Below are positions 7,835-16,320 of a stretch of DNA of 64,000 bases, piece after piece. How positions within the stretch are numbered: position 1 is the stretch's first letter; every line of letters starts with the position of its first letter. This DNA is from Bryobacterales bacterium (GTDB lineage Bacteria; Acidobacteriota; Terriglobia; Bryobacterales; Bryobacteraceae): positions 1 to 64,000 of the forward strand of contig JADZCM010000022.1 in NCBI GenBank assembly GCA_020851555.1, in the 5' to 3' direction. The translations under genes were made by a program, and so were the position numbers. The notes under the pieces were generated by a model. That model was not told the origin of the DNA. It saw only the letters and a list, made by a program, of their open reading frames with translations, and ran no database searches.

Positions 7835-8734
7835 ATGCAGGACGCCGCAACCGCACTCGGCAAAGTCCAGGCCTTCCTGGAGCACTGCCGCGTCGAAAAG
7901 GGCCTGGCCGTGAATTCCCTGGACGCCTATCGCCGCGATCTCGAGAAATGCCGCTCCTTCCTGCTTCAGGGCGCCGAAGGCCGGAGACCCCTCCCGGAGG
8001 CGCTCGCGCGCTACACCGACTCTCTTTACCGTTCCGGCCTGTCAAGCCGCTCCATCGCCCGGCATCTGACGACGCTGCGCAATTATTTCTCATTCTTAAT
8101 TAAAGAGGGTGACCTGGCGGCCGATCCAACGCAGGCGCTGGCTGCTCCAAAGCAGTGGAGCAATCTGCCGAAGTATCTGAATACAGAGCAGATAAACAGG
8201 CTGTGCGCGACGCCGTCCCCGGACAAGCCGAACGGGATTCGCGACAAAGCGATGATCGAGCTTCTGTATGCGGCAGGCTTGCGGGTCACGGAGCTCTGTG
8301 AACTGGAGCTTTCCGACCTCAACCTGGAACTAGGCGTGCTAAGGGTGATGGGCAAAGGAGGCCGACAGCGGATCGTCCCGGTGGGCAAGAGCGCGCTCGA
8401 CGCCGTGAGAACGTACCTGGATGCGGGCCGTCCCGCCCTGCTCGGAGGCGGAGGGAGCCGGTACCTGTTTGTCACGGCGAGGGGCGGGAAGATGTCGCGT
8501 CAGGGATTCTGGAAGCTGCTCGGGCTGTACGGCAGGAAGGCCGGCATCTTCCACGGACTCACCCCACACGTGATACGCCACACCTTCGCGACACACCTGC
8601 TGGAAGGCGGAGCGGACCTGCGGAGCGTGCAGACCATGCTGGGGCACTCGGACATCTCGACGACCCAGATTTACACGCACGTGCTCCGTTCGAGGTTGAA
8701 GAAGACGGTTGAGCAGCACCACCCCAGGGCCTAG
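7835..8734 (+). CDS. xerD: Tyrosine recombinase XerD
   Basis: A 299-aa site-specific recombinase with the SAM-like N-terminal core-binding domain and the C-terminal catalytic domain. Catalytic residues are Arg150 (AGLRVTELC), the Lys of MGKGGRQR, His245 and Arg248 (HVIRHTF), His271 (LGHSDISTTQ) and the nucleophile Tyr280. Length and motif spacing are those of chromosomal XerC/D, which resolves chromosome dimers at dif during division. Its neighbours are housekeeping genes and there is no attachment-site duplication, so it is not a phage or integron integrase. XerC cannot be formally excluded. Confidence 0.9.
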   Translation: MQDAATALGKVQAFLEHCRVEKGLAVNSLDAYRRDLEKCRSFLLQGAEGRRPLPEALARYTDSLYRSGLSSRSIARHLTTLRNYFSFLIKEGDLAADPTQALAAPKQWSNLPKYLNTEQINRLCATPSPDKPNGIRDKAMIELLYAAGLRVTELCELELSDLNLELGVLRVMGKGGRQRIVPVGKSALDAVRTYLDAGRPALLGGGGSRYLFVTARGGKMSRQGFWKLLGLYGRKAGIFHGLTPHVIRHTFATHLLEGGADLRSVQTMLGHSDISTTQIYTHVLRSRLKKTVEQHHPRA

Positions 8735-8780
8735 CAGGCGCCGGGGCGGCGAGGTCAGAACGGCAGCGAGAGCGAGTGCG

Positions 8781-10100
8781 ATGAGCGACTACATGTTCAA
8801 GTTGGAAAGCCACCTGAGCGCGGCTCAGAACCGTGTAGTTAAGGAGGTGCAGGCGGCTGCGGCGCGAGCCAACGTTAACCTGTTCCTGACGGGAGGAGCC
8901 GTCCGGGACATGCTGGGCGGCTTTCCCATCCGGGACTTGGACTTCACGGTCGAAGGCAACGCCCTCAAACTGGCGCGCGCCCTCGCGGAGAAGGGCATTG
9001 CGAAGGTGACGGGGGAGGACGAGCAGCGCAAGTCGGCCGAAATGGTCTTCCACGGCGGCGTCGCGGCGGAGATCGCCATGGCGAGGCGGGAGCGCTACTC
9101 CAAGCCGGGCGCAACGCCTTCAGTCTCGCCCGGCACGATTCACGAGGATCTGCGCGGCCGCGATTTCACCATCAACGCCATCGCGCTCTCCCTGAATCCT
9201 GCCTCCCTGGGCCTGTTGCTGGATCCCACGAACGGCCTGGCCGATCTGGAACGGAAGGAAATCCGGGCGGTTCACAGCCGGGCGCTGTATGACGACCCGT
9301 CACGGATGCTTCGATTGATCCGGTTTCGTGTGCGGTTCGAGCTGACCTTGGATGAACGCACCGCCCAGCAATACGAGAACGCCCGCCTCGATGAACTGGA
9401 GAAGCTCATCCCCCCCCGCCAGGTATTCAAGGAGTTGACGGAGATCGCCAACGAGGCGAGCCCGGGGGATGTCTTCGAGGCGCTCGCCGCGGAGAAACTC
9501 CTGCCGCTGTTCCTCCCCCCCAGCGCATGCCAGAAGGCCGGCCGGGGAGTGTTTGCCCGCCTCCAGAAGGCCCGGCAGTTGCTGCCCCTCGGGATTGAGG
9601 TTCCGGTCAACCATTTTCCGCTGTTCTTTTTCCTCCTGACCGAGAAACTGACCCCGTCAGAAAAGAGCGCGTTCATGCGGCTGACCGCGATCCGCAAGCC
9701 GGAGTTGGACCGCGTTGCGAAGCTGCAAGCCGACTCCAGGAAACTGGAACGCGAGCTGCGATCCTCCAGGATCACGAAGCCGTCGCACGTTTACAAGACC
9801 TTGATAGGAGCGCCCGGGGAGCAGTTGCTCTATTTGTACCTGACCTCCGCTCACCGGCAGGTTCATGACCGGATTCGCAATTTTCTCCAGAAGTACCTGC
9901 CGGCCGCCGAGGAGATCACGGAGCGCCAGGTTACGGCCACCGGGGTGGAAGCCGGCACGGCCAAATTCAAGAAGGTCCTGGAGGAGATGATCCTGGCGCG
10001 CGTGGACGGGCGCACCAAGAAGCCGCCTCCGCCGGACGTGGAGGAAGCGGCGCCGCCGGCGCGGAACGTGATGGCGGCCGGCCACAGCCGGGGTCAGTAG
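8781..10100 (+). CDS. CCA tRNA nucleotidyltransferase / poly(A) polymerase family
   Basis: A 439-aa class II nucleotidyltransferase. The head domain shows FLTGGAVRDML, then RDLDFTVEG with the catalytic Asp pair, then RGRDFTINAIALSL and the DDPSRMLRLIRFRVRF neck region. No HD phosphohydrolase motif is visible in the C-terminal part. The family either adds or repairs the CCA end of tRNA or polyadenylates RNA; sequence alone does not separate these. Both tRNA genes in this window already encode CCA, so a repair role is plausible. The ATG at 8781, 46 bp after the xerD stop, starts the conserved domain; the frame itself opens at 8709. Confidence 0.85.
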   Translation: MSDYMFKLESHLSAAQNRVVKEVQAAAARANVNLFLTGGAVRDMLGGFPIRDLDFTVEGNALKLARALAEKGIAKVTGEDEQRKSAEMVFHGGVAAEIAMARRERYSKPGATPSVSPGTIHEDLRGRDFTINAIALSLNPASLGLLLDPTNGLADLERKEIRAVHSRALYDDPSRMLRLIRFRVRFELTLDERTAQQYENARLDELEKLIPPRQVFKELTEIANEASPGDVFEALAAEKLLPLFLPPSACQKAGRGVFARLQKARQLLPLGIEVPVNHFPLFFFLLTEKLTPSEKSAFMRLTAIRKPELDRVAKLQADSRKLERELRSSRITKPSHVYKTLIGAPGEQLLYLYLTSAHRQVHDRIRNFLQKYLPAAEEITERQVTATGVEAGTAKFKKVLEEMILARVDGRTKKPPPPDVEEAAPPARNVMAAGHSRGQ

Positions 10101-10114
10101 GCGGCGCGGCGGCG

Positions 10115-10468
10115 CTAGCGGTTGCCGAGGCTGAGCAGAACGATACCGGCCAGCACCATCGCAATGCCGAGGAACTTGTTCCGCGTGACAGCCTCGCGGA
10201 AGAAGAGCCGGGACCACAGCAACGTCCAGACGTAGCCGAGCGACACCATCGGATAGAGGATGGTCAGCTCGCCCTGGCGCACCCCCAGCACGAAAAAGAA
10301 GGACGAGAGCACGTAGAGCGCGATGCCCAATGCGAGCCGCCAGTTGAACAGCAAGGAGGCCAGTTCGCGGTGAAGCCTGCCCGCGCCGGACTTCAGGAAT
10401 ACCGCGCCGAAGGAGCCGACAAAGGCGGCCACCAGGACCAGCAGCATGGACGAGAGAGGCGTCGTCAC
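10115..10468 (-). CDS. SMR/EamA-type small membrane transporter, subunit 2
   Basis: A 117-aa protein with four predicted membrane helices, starting MLLVLVAAFVGSFGAVFLK and ending in a hydrophobic helix GIAMVLAGIVLLSLG. It carries the small multidrug-resistance / EamA pattern (GELTILYPMVSLGYVWTLLWS) and resembles the paired ArnE/ArnF-type flippase subunits. Its start overlaps the end of the next upstream gene by 4 bp, and the two proteins are similar to each other, so they probably form a heterodimer. The substrate is unknown. Confidence 0.8.
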   Translation of the reverse strand: MTTPLSSMLLVLVAAFVGSFGAVFLKSGAGRLHRELASLLFNWRLALGIALYVLSSFFFVLGVRQGELTILYPMVSLGYVWTLLWSRLFFREAVTRNKFLGIAMVLAGIVLLSLGNR

Positions 10469-10908
10469 CGTTTCTCCGGCCTGCCGATGATGGCGACCCC
10501 GGCCACGATGATCGCGATTCCCAGCATCTTGTACGCGTTGACCCGTTCGTGGAAGAAGCGCAGGGACAGGATGGTCACCCAGACGTAGGTCAGCGAGATC
10601 ACCGGGTAGAGGATCGAAAGCTCGCCGTCCCGCAACGCCAGCACCAGCAGCGCGGTGCTGACCGCGTACAGGCTGTAGCCGGAAACCAGGGGGATGTTGG
10701 TGATCATCTCCAGGGGGTTGCCGCTGGCCAGACGGTTAGCGCCGTGCTTGATCAGAACCTGCGCGGCGGCGCCGAACAGGGTGCAGAGGAACACCAGGGC
10801 AACCGATTGCCGGTGGCTGAAATGGAATGACTTGGTCTCTGGCACGGGCGTCCCGACGCCGGCCAATCCGAGGCGGGCGCGATCCCATATGATACCCGAT
10901 TGGGCCAC
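10465..10908 (-). CDS. SMR/EamA-type small membrane transporter, subunit 1
   Basis: About 147 aa if the GTG at 10908 is used; the first 35 residues are not membrane-like and the true start may be further downstream. Four helices follow, with the core pattern GELSILYPVISLTYVWVTILS nearly repeated in its downstream partner. The gene pair suggests a heterodimeric small transporter, for example for a lipid-linked or cationic substrate; nothing nearby identifies which. Confidence 0.75.
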   Translation of the reverse strand: MAQSGIIWDRARLGLAGVGTPVPETKSFHFSHRQSVALVFLCTLFGAAAQVLIKHGANRLASGNPLEMITNIPLVSGYSLYAVSTALLVLALRDGELSILYPVISLTYVWVTILSLRFFHERVNAYKMLGIAIIVAGVAIIGRPEKR

Positions 10909-10917
10909 GCCGGGCTG

Positions 10918-11817
10918 CTACCGCTTCTTGCGCGCGGGGAGGCTTTTGGACGGGGGCGGCTCCGGCGGGAGCTCCGGGGGTTCGGGCAGCGGCTGGAGCG
11001 CCGGACGGCACTCTCCGGCCAGAAACGAGAACGCCGCCACCAGTTGCCAGCCGCTTTCCTGCGCTCTTTCCAGGCGGAAGGATTGCGATTTTGCGTCGGC
11101 CCGGATCCTCCAGCCCGGCCGCTCCCGGGCGGCGTCCGGGGCCGCGGCGGGAGGCCGGTTCCCGGCGTCGCGGAGAGTCCAGCTCTCGCCTCCCGTGGAG
11201 GACTCGTAGCGCTCGTAGAGCGCGCCGCTCTCACCCGACTGGGTCCGGTCGATCCACAGGGTTCCCTCGGTCCGGCTCTTAAACTGGAAATTCTCGACGG
11301 CGCCCGGCCGGCTCTCCGAGAAGACCGGCCTGCGGCGCCATGTGGCGCCGCCATCCGTGGTCAGGAGCAGGAAAGGATCGCGCGGCAGCGGCTGAACGAG
11401 TTGCCCGGCGGCCCACCCGGTGTCGTAGTCGAAGAAGTGGATGCGGTCGAGCGTGCCCCCGCGCAGCCTTTCGAAGGGTTCGCTCCAGCTCCTGCCCGAA
11501 TCCTGGCTGGCCAGCAGGACCGATTGGATCGTGACGGACTCGGTGTGCAGATTGCCGGCCAGGAACACCCGGGCGCCCACCGGCTCTACGGCCACCAGTT
11601 CCAGGTAGACCCGGCAGGGCTCGTCCTCGGTGCAGTGGAGCCCGGCGGCCTGCATGTCCTCGTCGCTGCACTTGTACTCGACCCGGAGCGGCGCGCCGGC
11701 AAAGCTCATGACCTTCGTCTCCGGTGGAGCGGCCGGCGTCGGCTGGGCGCAACAGAGGCCGGCCTGGAGCAACATGCACGCGGCCAGCGCCGCCCGGACG
11801 GTCATCTGTTCTATCAT
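10918..11817 (-). CDS. Exported Asp-box (BNR-like) repeat protein
   Basis: About 299 aa with a signal peptide (TVRAALAACMLLQAGLCCAQ). Three Asp-box-type turns are visible: SQDSGRSW, TTDGGATW and SSTGGESW, as in sialidase-like and Ycf48-like beta-propellers. Four Cys residues lie near the N-terminus (CSDED, CTEDEPC). The C-terminus is Pro-rich (PEPPELPPEPPPSKS) and ends in a basic KKR. Probably a periplasmic or surface propeller fragment; too short for a full six-blade fold. The ATG at 11817 is chosen as the start of the signal peptide; ATG at 11805 is possible. Confidence 0.65.
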   Translation of the reverse strand: MIEQMTVRAALAACMLLQAGLCCAQPTPAAPPETKVMSFAGAPLRVEYKCSDEDMQAAGLHCTEDEPCRVYLELVAVEPVGARVFLAGNLHTESVTIQSVLLASQDSGRSWSEPFERLRGGTLDRIHFFDYDTGWAAGQLVQPLPRDPFLLLTTDGGATWRRRPVFSESRPGAVENFQFKSRTEGTLWIDRTQSGESGALYERYESSTGGESWTLRDAGNRPPAAAPDAARERPGWRIRADAKSQSFRLERAQESGWQLVAAFSFLAGECRPALQPLPEPPELPPEPPPSKSLPARKKR

Positions 11818-11928
11818 GGCAGGAAAAGAGCGGGCATTTATGCCGTCCGCTCCGCGCGTGAGTGTCCGTTGGGCATCTGGAACTGGCTGCGTCATAAAGA
11901 ACGGCCGCCCCTTTCCGGCGCGCCTGCC

Positions 11929-12267
11929 GTGCGCCGGCTGAAGCGCCATGCCGCGGGTAGCGGCTATGTGTATCACTACTACTACCGCGGCTGCCGGACC
12001 ACGAACGTGGGGACCGAGTACGTTTTTGAGATCACCGATGCAGGGCCGGCGTCCCGTGCCGTCGCCGTCCTGCTCGAGAACAAAGCCGTGGAGTCCTGGC
12101 AACGCGCCCACGCCCGTGAACTGAGCGCTCCGGAGCGGTATGCGGCCGCCAAGCTGACTCTCCTGCGCGCCATGGACCAGTGTTCCCGCCCGCCGGAAAT
12201 GGCCCCGCGCCTTTCCACCGATGCGGAGACGGTGGCCGCCGTCCTCGCCGAACTCGGGGTGGACTGA
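11929..12267 (+). CDS. Conserved hypothetical protein (112 aa)
   Basis: Function not recognised. The frame gives a coherent small protein: a basic start (RRLKRHAAGSGYVYHYYYRG), a beta-rich middle (TEYVFEITDAG), and a helical end with RELSAPERYAAAKLTLLRAMDQ. It starts with GTG at 11929; no ATG fits. It is divergent from the Asp-box gene and its downstream neighbour is on the other strand. Coding is inferred from the clear amphipathic pattern and high codon consistency. Confidence 0.55.
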   Translation: MRRLKRHAAGSGYVYHYYYRGCRTTNVGTEYVFEITDAGPASRAVAVLLENKAVESWQRAHARELSAPERYAAAKLTLLRAMDQCSRPPEMAPRLSTDAETVAAVLAELGVD

Positions 12268-12351
12268 GAACCGCGGCCGGAGGAGGGACGCGGTTGGGTT
12301 CCGTCCTGAAGCCTCCCCCCCTGCCGGCAGGAAGGCGGTGTAGGGATCGGA

Positions 12352-13371
12352 TCAGGCGGCGGGAACGAACAGGCGCAGGACGCTGAAGAAAAGGGCCGCC
12401 ACGGCGGCGGACATGGGGATGGTCAGCAGCCAGGCCCATACGATGCTGGCTGCGACGCCCCACCGCACGGCCTTCACGCGCTGTATGGAGCCCACGCCGG
12501 CGATGGCGCCCACGATGACGTGCGTGGTAGAAACCCCCACATGGAAATGCGTGGCCAGCAGGATGGAGGTTGCGGCGGCGGCCTCGGCGCAGAAGCCGCT
12601 TCGCGGACGCAGGCGGGTCAACCGGGAGCCCATGGTGCGTACGATCCGCCAGCCGCCGGAGAGCGTTCCCAAGGCCATCGCCCCGCAGGCGCTGAGCATG
12701 ACCCAAGCGGGCACGTGAAACTCGCTCAGGAAGCCGCCGGCGACCAGCACGCTCGTGATGATGCCCATCGTCTTCTGCGCGTCGTTCGTGCCGTGGGAGT
12801 AACTGTACACGGCGGCCGAAAGGAGCTGGAGCTTGCGGAAGCGGGTATCCATCTGCTTCGGAGTTGACTTGCGGAAGAGCCAGTAGAGCGCCACCATCAG
12901 GACGTGGGCGAGCAGCAGCCCGAAGACCGGCGAAATCACCATGAAGGCCAGGGTGTTGATCCAGCCGTGCCACAGGATAACGCTCGCCGCCTGGGACAGG
13001 CCTTTCAGATAGGCGACGTGCGCCATCGCCGCGCCGGCGTAGCCTCCGAACAGGGCATGTGAGGAACTGGTGGGCAGGCCCCACCACCAGGTCGCCAGGT
13101 CCCAGACGATAGCGCCCATGAGGCCGCTCAGGATGACGTAAGGGGTCACGGCCTTCAGGTCCACCATGCCGGCGCCCACGGTGTGGGCGACGCCCGTGCC
13201 GAAGCTGAATACGGCGGCGAAATTGAACGTGGCGGCCCACAGGACGGCCTGGAATGGAGACAGCACGCGGGTGGCGACTACCGTGGCGACGGAGTTCGCC
13301 GCGTCGTGGAAGCCGTTGATGTAGTCGAAGACCAGCGCGATGGCGATGATGCCGATAGTCAGGGTGAGCAT
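12352..13371 (-). CDS. pit: Inorganic phosphate transporter, PiT family
   Basis: A 339-aa membrane protein with the PiT signature DYINGFHDAANSVATVVATRVLSP near the N-terminus and the repeated GTNDAQKTMG half-motif in the second part, with about ten helices in all. It imports metal-phosphate by proton or sodium symport across the inner membrane. The DUF47 gene lies immediately upstream on the same strand (14 bp gap), the usual arrangement in which the DUF47 protein modulates Pit. Confidence 0.93.
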   Translation of the reverse strand: MLTLTIGIIAIALVFDYINGFHDAANSVATVVATRVLSPFQAVLWAATFNFAAVFSFGTGVAHTVGAGMVDLKAVTPYVILSGLMGAIVWDLATWWWGLPTSSSHALFGGYAGAAMAHVAYLKGLSQAASVILWHGWINTLAFMVISPVFGLLLAHVLMVALYWLFRKSTPKQMDTRFRKLQLLSAAVYSYSHGTNDAQKTMGIITSVLVAGGFLSEFHVPAWVMLSACGAMALGTLSGGWRIVRTMGSRLTRLRPRSGFCAEAAAATSILLATHFHVGVSTTHVIVGAIAGVGSIQRVKAVRWGVAASIVWAWLLTIPMSAAVAALFFSVLRLFVPAA

Positions 13372-13385
13372 GAAGGTAGCGGTGG

Positions 13386-14000
13386 CTAGCTGTTCTTAAC
13401 GGCCACGCCCTGCAATGTGTCGGCCACGTCCTCGCAACGGTCGGTAGTATCCTCCAGAACCTCGTAGATTTCCTTGAGCTTGATGAAGGCCATGGGGGGG
13501 ATATTGCTGCGATACAGGTCGGCCAGCACCCGCCGCACCAGCAGGTCCGCGAGGCTCTCCAGGCGGTTGATCTCGATGCAGGCCTCCAGCAGCGGCTTCC
13601 CGTCGCTGAGGGCCTGGAAGGCCTGCGTGAGCGAGCCGGCGCAACCGGCCACGATCTCGCACAGTTCGACGACCGCCGGAGGGATCGGCTCCACGTCGTG
13701 CGCGGCCAACTGGTAGGCGGCGTCCTCGATGCCGTCCAGCACGTCGTCCAGACTGGAGGATATGGAGTGGATGTCCTCCGGGTCAAGGGGTGTGATGAAG
13801 GTCTGATTGAGCCGGGTGAGCAGGTCGTGTATGATCTCGTCGCCCTGGTGTTCCAGTTTCTGTATGGCTTCGCTCGCCTCAGCCAGGTGCTTATTGCCGG
13901 CCTTTACGCCGGCCAGCAGCAAGGCCGAGGCCTGGGAGATTAACTCAACCTGGTTAAGAAAAAGCTGGTAGAACTTCTCGTCTCGTGGTAGGAGTCTCAT
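13386..14000 (-). CDS. DUF47 / PhoU-like protein partnered with Pit
   Basis: A 204-aa all-helical protein starting MRLLPRDEKFYQLFLNQVELI, typical of the DUF47 (TIGR00153) family, with PhoU-like acidic pattern residues (HQGDEIIHDLLTRLNQTFITPLDPEDIHSI, cited in part). It is the predicted regulator of the neighbouring phosphate transporter. The ATG at 14000 starts the family domain; the upstream in-frame extension has no resemblance to it. It is co-directional with pit and 14 bp from it. Confidence 0.9.
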   Translation of the reverse strand: MRLLPRDEKFYQLFLNQVELISQASALLLAGVKAGNKHLAEASEAIQKLEHQGDEIIHDLLTRLNQTFITPLDPEDIHSISSSLDDVLDGIEDAAYQLAAHDVEPIPPAVVELCEIVAGCAGSLTQAFQALSDGKPLLEACIEINRLESLADLLVRRVLADLYRSNIPPMAFIKLKEIYEVLEDTTDRCEDVADTLQGVAVKNS

Positions 14001-14074
14001 GCTTTGCGGACCGCTGGCCCTCGAGAGCGGCCCGTGAGGGCCAGGGCCTATTTTCTCATCGTCACGGAACCGGG

Positions 14075-15385
14075 TCAACGCGCCCGCGGCCCGGATTCCT
14101 CCCGCTCGCGCGCGGCGGGCCGCGAGCTCGCCACCAGGGCGGCGTCAGGACCGGCAGTCTGCATCAACGCGAGCAGCCGCCGGCGCTCCCCCTGGAAAGC
14201 CTCCATCTGAGCCGCGCTCAAAGTGGTGGCGGGCGGCAGCTTGAGCCGCTCGAAATCCACGTAACGCCCGCCGCGGTTCATGCGGAAGTCCAGGTGCGGT
14301 CCGGTCGCCAGTCCGGTGGCGCCCACCAGCCCGATGCGTTCTCCCTGCTCCACACGCATACCTTGTCTCACCAGGATCCGGGAAAGATGCAGGTAGGAAG
14401 TCTCGTACCCGTTCGCGTGGCGCAGTCGCACCATGTTCCCCGATTGTCCGGAGTTGCCCGCGAAGGCGACAGTTCCCGAACCGACCGCCTGAACGGGCGT
14501 ACCGCTGGGGGCGGCATAGTCCGTTCCAAGGTGCGGACGGACGATCTTCAGCACAGGGTGGCGGCGCGCTCTCGAAAACCGTGAGCTGATCCTCGCCTCG
14601 AACTTCATGGGTGAGCGGAGAAAGGGCGACTGGAGCGATTTCCCGTCGCTGGAGTAGTACAGGGGCTTCCCCCCGCCATCTGAAAACAGAAAGGCGTCGT
14701 AGACCTTGCCGGCGTTCTCGTAAGTGGCGGCGAGGATGCGCTGGTAGGCCGCCGGCTGCCCGTTTTCGTACTCCTTCTTCTCCACCGCCACGCAGAACCT
14801 GTCGCCTTCCTGCGGATCGGTGTAGAAGTCCAGTTGCCAGCCGAAAATATCCGCCACCCGCAGCGCCAACTCGGGCCGCTCCCCAGCCCGTTCCATGCTC
14901 TCGAACAGAGAACTGCTGAGGGTGCCGCAGACCGGCGCCTCGCGCACTGCGCCCGGCACGTCCACGACGGCGGCGCGGAATCCGCCGGCGCCGCGCCTGA
15001 CCTGGAGGCTGTGGTCGGGGTCGATGAGATACTCCAGCATCTGGAAAGCGCCGGCGCTCGAACGCGTCACCGCCAGTTCCGAACCGGCGCGGAACCGCCG
15101 TGCGCTGAATGCCCCTTCGATGGCCGCGGCAATCGGGGCCAGGATGCCCTGCTCGATGCCGGCCCGCCGGAGCAGCGCCTCGAGGGTCTCTCCGGCCCGT
15201 ATTGCGAGACTCTCGGTAACCGGTTCCGGCACGGCGGCGGGCGCGGCCTCAATGGTCGCAGCCGGGCCGGCAACGGGAGTTCTTGCGATGAACCACACCG
15301 CACAGCCCGCGGCCGAAACGCCGATCGCAGCGGCCGCCTTGAGAACCCGGCTCGGTTTCAGCTCCAAGTACGCCACTGTACCCAA
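14075..15385 (-). CDS. M23-family peptidoglycan endopeptidase
   Basis: 436 aa: a membrane anchor or signal near residues 16-34, a LysM/OapA-like region (IRAGETLEALLRRAGI), and a C-terminal M23 LytM domain. Zinc-site motifs are HLGTDYAAPSGTPV and SYLHLS. The last motif reads GPHLDF instead of the usual HLHF, so one zinc-ligand His is replaced by Asp, a variant that I recall in some M23 groups but that could reduce activity. Its role is cell-wall cross-link cleavage or activation of other hydrolases. The start is TTG at 15385. The C-terminus is low-complexity and charged. Confidence 0.85.
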   Translation of the reverse strand: MGTVAYLELKPSRVLKAAAAIGVSAAGCAVWFIARTPVAGPAATIEAAPAAVPEPVTESLAIRAGETLEALLRRAGIEQGILAPIAAAIEGAFSARRFRAGSELAVTRSSAGAFQMLEYLIDPDHSLQVRRGAGGFRAAVVDVPGAVREAPVCGTLSSSLFESMERAGERPELALRVADIFGWQLDFYTDPQEGDRFCVAVEKKEYENGQPAAYQRILAATYENAGKVYDAFLFSDGGGKPLYYSSDGKSLQSPFLRSPMKFEARISSRFSRARRHPVLKIVRPHLGTDYAAPSGTPVQAVGSGTVAFAGNSGQSGNMVRLRHANGYETSYLHLSRILVRQGMRVEQGERIGLVGATGLATGPHLDFRMNRGGRYVDFERLKLPPATTLSAAQMEAFQGERRRLLALMQTAGPDAALVASSRPAAREREESGPRAR

Positions 15386-15429
15386 TGGAGTTTGCGGCCG
15401 TCAAACCGGGACGGTTCTCTTGAAGAAGC

Positions 15430-16071
15430 TCAGGATCGAGGACCGCTACCCGCCACCCCGCAGGCGACCAGCGACTTCGAGAGGCCGGCGAACCGCTCGC
15501 GGACGAGCGTGCCGCCGGGGAACAAGGCGCGAAACTCTCGCGCACTCATAAGCCGGATGCCGTCCACGAACGCCCGCGCGCCGCCGGGTCCCGGCCGCGT
15601 GATCAAGGCCCAGGGCGTGAGGGGGGCGGCCCACAGGCGCAGCGGACGCGGAAGATAGTGTATGAAAGGCGCCAGGAAATGAGGCTCGAAAGGGAAACCC
15701 CTGTCGGGCGTCTGCACGAAGTACCGTCTGCCCACCCGCCGAATCTCGGCTGCCGCCGTCTGCGGATCGGAAACGTGCTCCAAAACCGAGTTGCTGAACA
15801 CCACGTCGAAGCTTTCGTCCCGAAACGGCAACCGCAGAGCGTCTCCGGCGACCCAGGGGAGGCCGGGCCGCGCCGCAGGCACGGCGAGATTCAGGATGGT
15901 CACGCGGGGGAGCGGAAGGTCCAGACCAGCCGCCCGCCGCCAGAAATACAGTGAACCGCCAACATCGAGAACTGTGGTCTCGGCGCCGATTTCGAACGTG
16001 CGGTAGAAAAGCCGGATGCGGGAGTCGCGGAAACCCCGGAACGCGAGGCCATACAGAGCGTGGATGTCCAC
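15430..16071 (-). CDS. Class I SAM-dependent methyltransferase
   Basis: 213 aa with the Rossmann-type motif I TTVLDVGGSLYFW, motif II/III residues (GDALRLPFRDESFDVVFSNSVLEHV, quoted in part) and the Methyltransf_11 layout. The substrate is unknown; such proteins in gene-poor neighbourhoods often modify lipids or glycans. The start used is GTG at 16071. It is divergent from the TonB-dependent receptor at 16321, with a 249-bp intergenic region. Confidence 0.8.
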   Translation of the reverse strand: MDIHALYGLAFRGFRDSRIRLFYRTFEIGAETTVLDVGGSLYFWRRAAGLDLPLPRVTILNLAVPAARPGLPWVAGDALRLPFRDESFDVVFSNSVLEHVSDPQTAAAEIRRVGRRYFVQTPDRGFPFEPHFLAPFIHYLPRPLRLWAAPLTPWALITRPGPGGARAFVDGIRLMSAREFRALFPGGTLVRERFAGLSKSLVACGVAGSGPRS

Positions 16072-16219
16072 CAGCCAGTTGATCGGCGGACCGGGGCCGG
16101 AGGTTAAGGCCGGCGGAAGCCGGGGAGCCGGTTCCGGACTGTGCTCAGGATTGGGGGGGCCGGTCTGCCGCCGGTCCGGCCCGAACGGCGGGCCGGGCGC
16201 CTGCGATAATGCTAGAACA

Positions 16220-16233
16220 TTAACAACAGTTAA
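16220..16233. promoter_or_regulatory. TTAAC-N4-GTTAA inverted repeat (putative operator)
   Basis: TTAAC AACA GTTAA, 19 bp upstream of the -35 of the receptor promoter. The same arrangement occurs before the second receptor at 21392. Palindromic half-sites of this kind suggest a dimeric regulator; its identity is not known. Confidence 0.5.
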
Positions 16234-16251
16234 TTATTTTCTGAAAATATA

Positions 16252-16280
16252 TTGACCGGCCAGCGGTCCTGAGATATACT
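16252..16280 (+). promoter_or_regulatory. Promoter of first TonB-dependent receptor
   Basis: TTGACC (16252-16257) and TATACT (16275-16280) are separated by 17 bp, giving a near-consensus sigma-70 promoter with a short leader of about 35 bases. A strong ribosome-binding site (GGAGGGAG) lies just before the ATG at 16321. Confidence 0.75.
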
Positions 16281-16320
16281 TTTGCCAGTCGCAGATCAGA
16301 TCTCGATATAGGAGGGAGTA

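Noticed and set aside
7835-8734. XerD as a phage or island integrase
   Set aside because: Length, motifs and housekeeping neighbours fit chromosomal XerD; no attachment-site repeats or mobile genes are near.
12032-13786. 584-aa minus-strand frame overlapping pit and DUF47
   Set aside because: Arg/Pro/Ser-rich shadow in another frame of the phosphate transporter genes, which have clear family motifs.
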